Shown here in pieces: positions 4,783-5,035 of a DNA stretch of 5,035 bases. The stretch comes from CAZVXI01 sp964631295 (GTDB lineage: Bacteria > Planctomycetota > Phycisphaerae > Phycisphaerales > SM1A02). Each line of letters opens with the position of its first letter. Within the stretch, counting starts at the first letter, position 1. The notes below the pieces were generated by a model. The model made no database searches. It saw nothing but the letters and a program-made list of their open reading frames with translations, and was not told the origin of the DNA. Location: assembly GCA_964631295.1 (NCBI GenBank), contig CAZVXI010000213.1, positions 1 through 5,035 on the forward strand. The letters run 5' to 3'. The position numbers and the translations under genes were made by a program.

Positions 4783-5035
4783 CAGGCAGATGATACGAGC
4801 AAACCCTGATCATGTCGCTCAGCTTGCAGAGGGAGGTATGTGACGCGGTCGGCGCTGGCGCTGTTGCGGATCGTGCGAACGCGGCCGAGCAGGTCGTCCA
4901 TCAAGCCACTGGTGTTGTAGTGATGTCGAATCACTTCGCCTCCGGGGTACGTCACAGAGTCCAGCCGGGCAGCATGATCGTACACGCTGTTGCCATCGGC
5001 TGACAGATCATATGTGTATTGGACGCTGGGCGTGG
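4782..5035 (-). CDS. C-terminal end of a YD/RHS-repeat protein, apparently truncated (partial)
   Basis: The frame is open to the right edge and has no start of its own; the 83 residues in the window are a C-terminus. VQYTYDLSADGNSVYDHAAR (4-23), then LDSVTYPGGEVIRHHYNTSG (24-43) and DDLLGRVRTI (46-55), match the tyrosine/aspartate-rich repeat units of RHS/YD proteins: large secreted or surface beta-cage proteins, often with toxin C-termini. After about residue 64 the repeat pattern dissolves into TYLPLQAERHDQGLLVSSA and a stop. No conserved RHS core end ('P...DP.GL') or toxin domain follows. This suggests a gene cut off by deletion, rearrangement or frameshift, with the last 19 codons reading into the pyrB promoter region. 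It may be a pseudogene. The one-base overlap with pyrB could therefore be accidental rather than true coupling. The repeat identity is firm; the truncation is inference. Confidence 0.72.
   Translation of the reverse strand, partial: TPSVQYTYDLSADGNSVYDHAARLDSVTYPGGEVIRHHYNTSGLMDDLLGRVRTIRNSASADRVTYLPLQAERHDQGLLVSSA
4790..4818 (-). promoter_or_regulatory. Candidate leaderless promoter of pyrB
   Basis: On the minus strand GCGACA (4818-4813, four of six matches to TTGACA) is followed after exactly 17 bases by TATCAT (4795-4790), then 7 bases (CTGCCTG) and the pyrB ATG at 4782. There is no purine-rich ribosome-binding sequence. The promoter lies inside the final codons of the YD-repeat gene. A start site at the ATG would leave no leader RNA, and so no room for pyrimidine-dependent attenuation or PyrR binding. 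Confidence 0.5.

Noticed and set aside
3868..4843. Plus-strand open frames opposite pyrB (212 and 261 codons)
   Set aside because: They are shadows of pyrB, whose motifs are unmistakable on the minus strand; no homology-like pattern is visible in them.

Overview
The window is GC-rich bacterial DNA with densely packed genes. It most resembles a planctomycete of the Phycisphaerae type. That guess rests on three things: a PEP-CTERM-like sorting tail of the 'VPAPGALALLG...RRRR' kind at the left edge, a YD/RHS-repeat protein of the style common in those genomes at the right edge, and a membrane protein with a degenerate 'CWY.L.G...CPECG' zinc ribbon. Placement below phylum level is inference.

Layout, left to right: (1) the 3' end of a plus-strand gene whose product ends in a PEP-CTERM-like anchor (2-139). 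All other genes are on the minus strand, so the rest reads right to left. (2) Right edge: the C-terminal end of a YD/RHS-repeat protein (5035-4782), apparently cut short, with its stop overlapping the next start by one base. (3) pyrB, aspartate carbamoyltransferase (4782-3799). (4) folA, dihydrofolate reductase (3733-3224). (5) A small ParD/ParE-like toxin-antitoxin pair with a TGATG overlap (3155-2632). (6) A tRNA-dihydrouridine synthase of the Dus family (2603-1449). (7) An unrecognised two-membrane-segment protein with a degenerate zinc ribbon and HEAT-like helices (1423-161), 25 bases behind dus and probably co-transcribed with it. It ends convergently against the PEP-CTERM gene. There is no gene-free stretch longer than about 70 bases.

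Functionally this is mostly a housekeeping neighbourhood (pyrimidine synthesis, folate reduction, tRNA modification), with accessory material between and beside the core genes (toxin-antitoxin, truncated repeat protein). I see no CRISPR array, tRNA, rRNA, insertion sequence or phage gene, and no clear new multi-gene system. The most notable signal is regulatory: pyrB, folA and dus each lack a Shine-Dalgarno sequence and each have a TATCAT or TATCCT hexamer ending 6-7 bases before the ATG. That is where a -10 box would sit if transcription began at or next to the start codon (leaderless mRNA).
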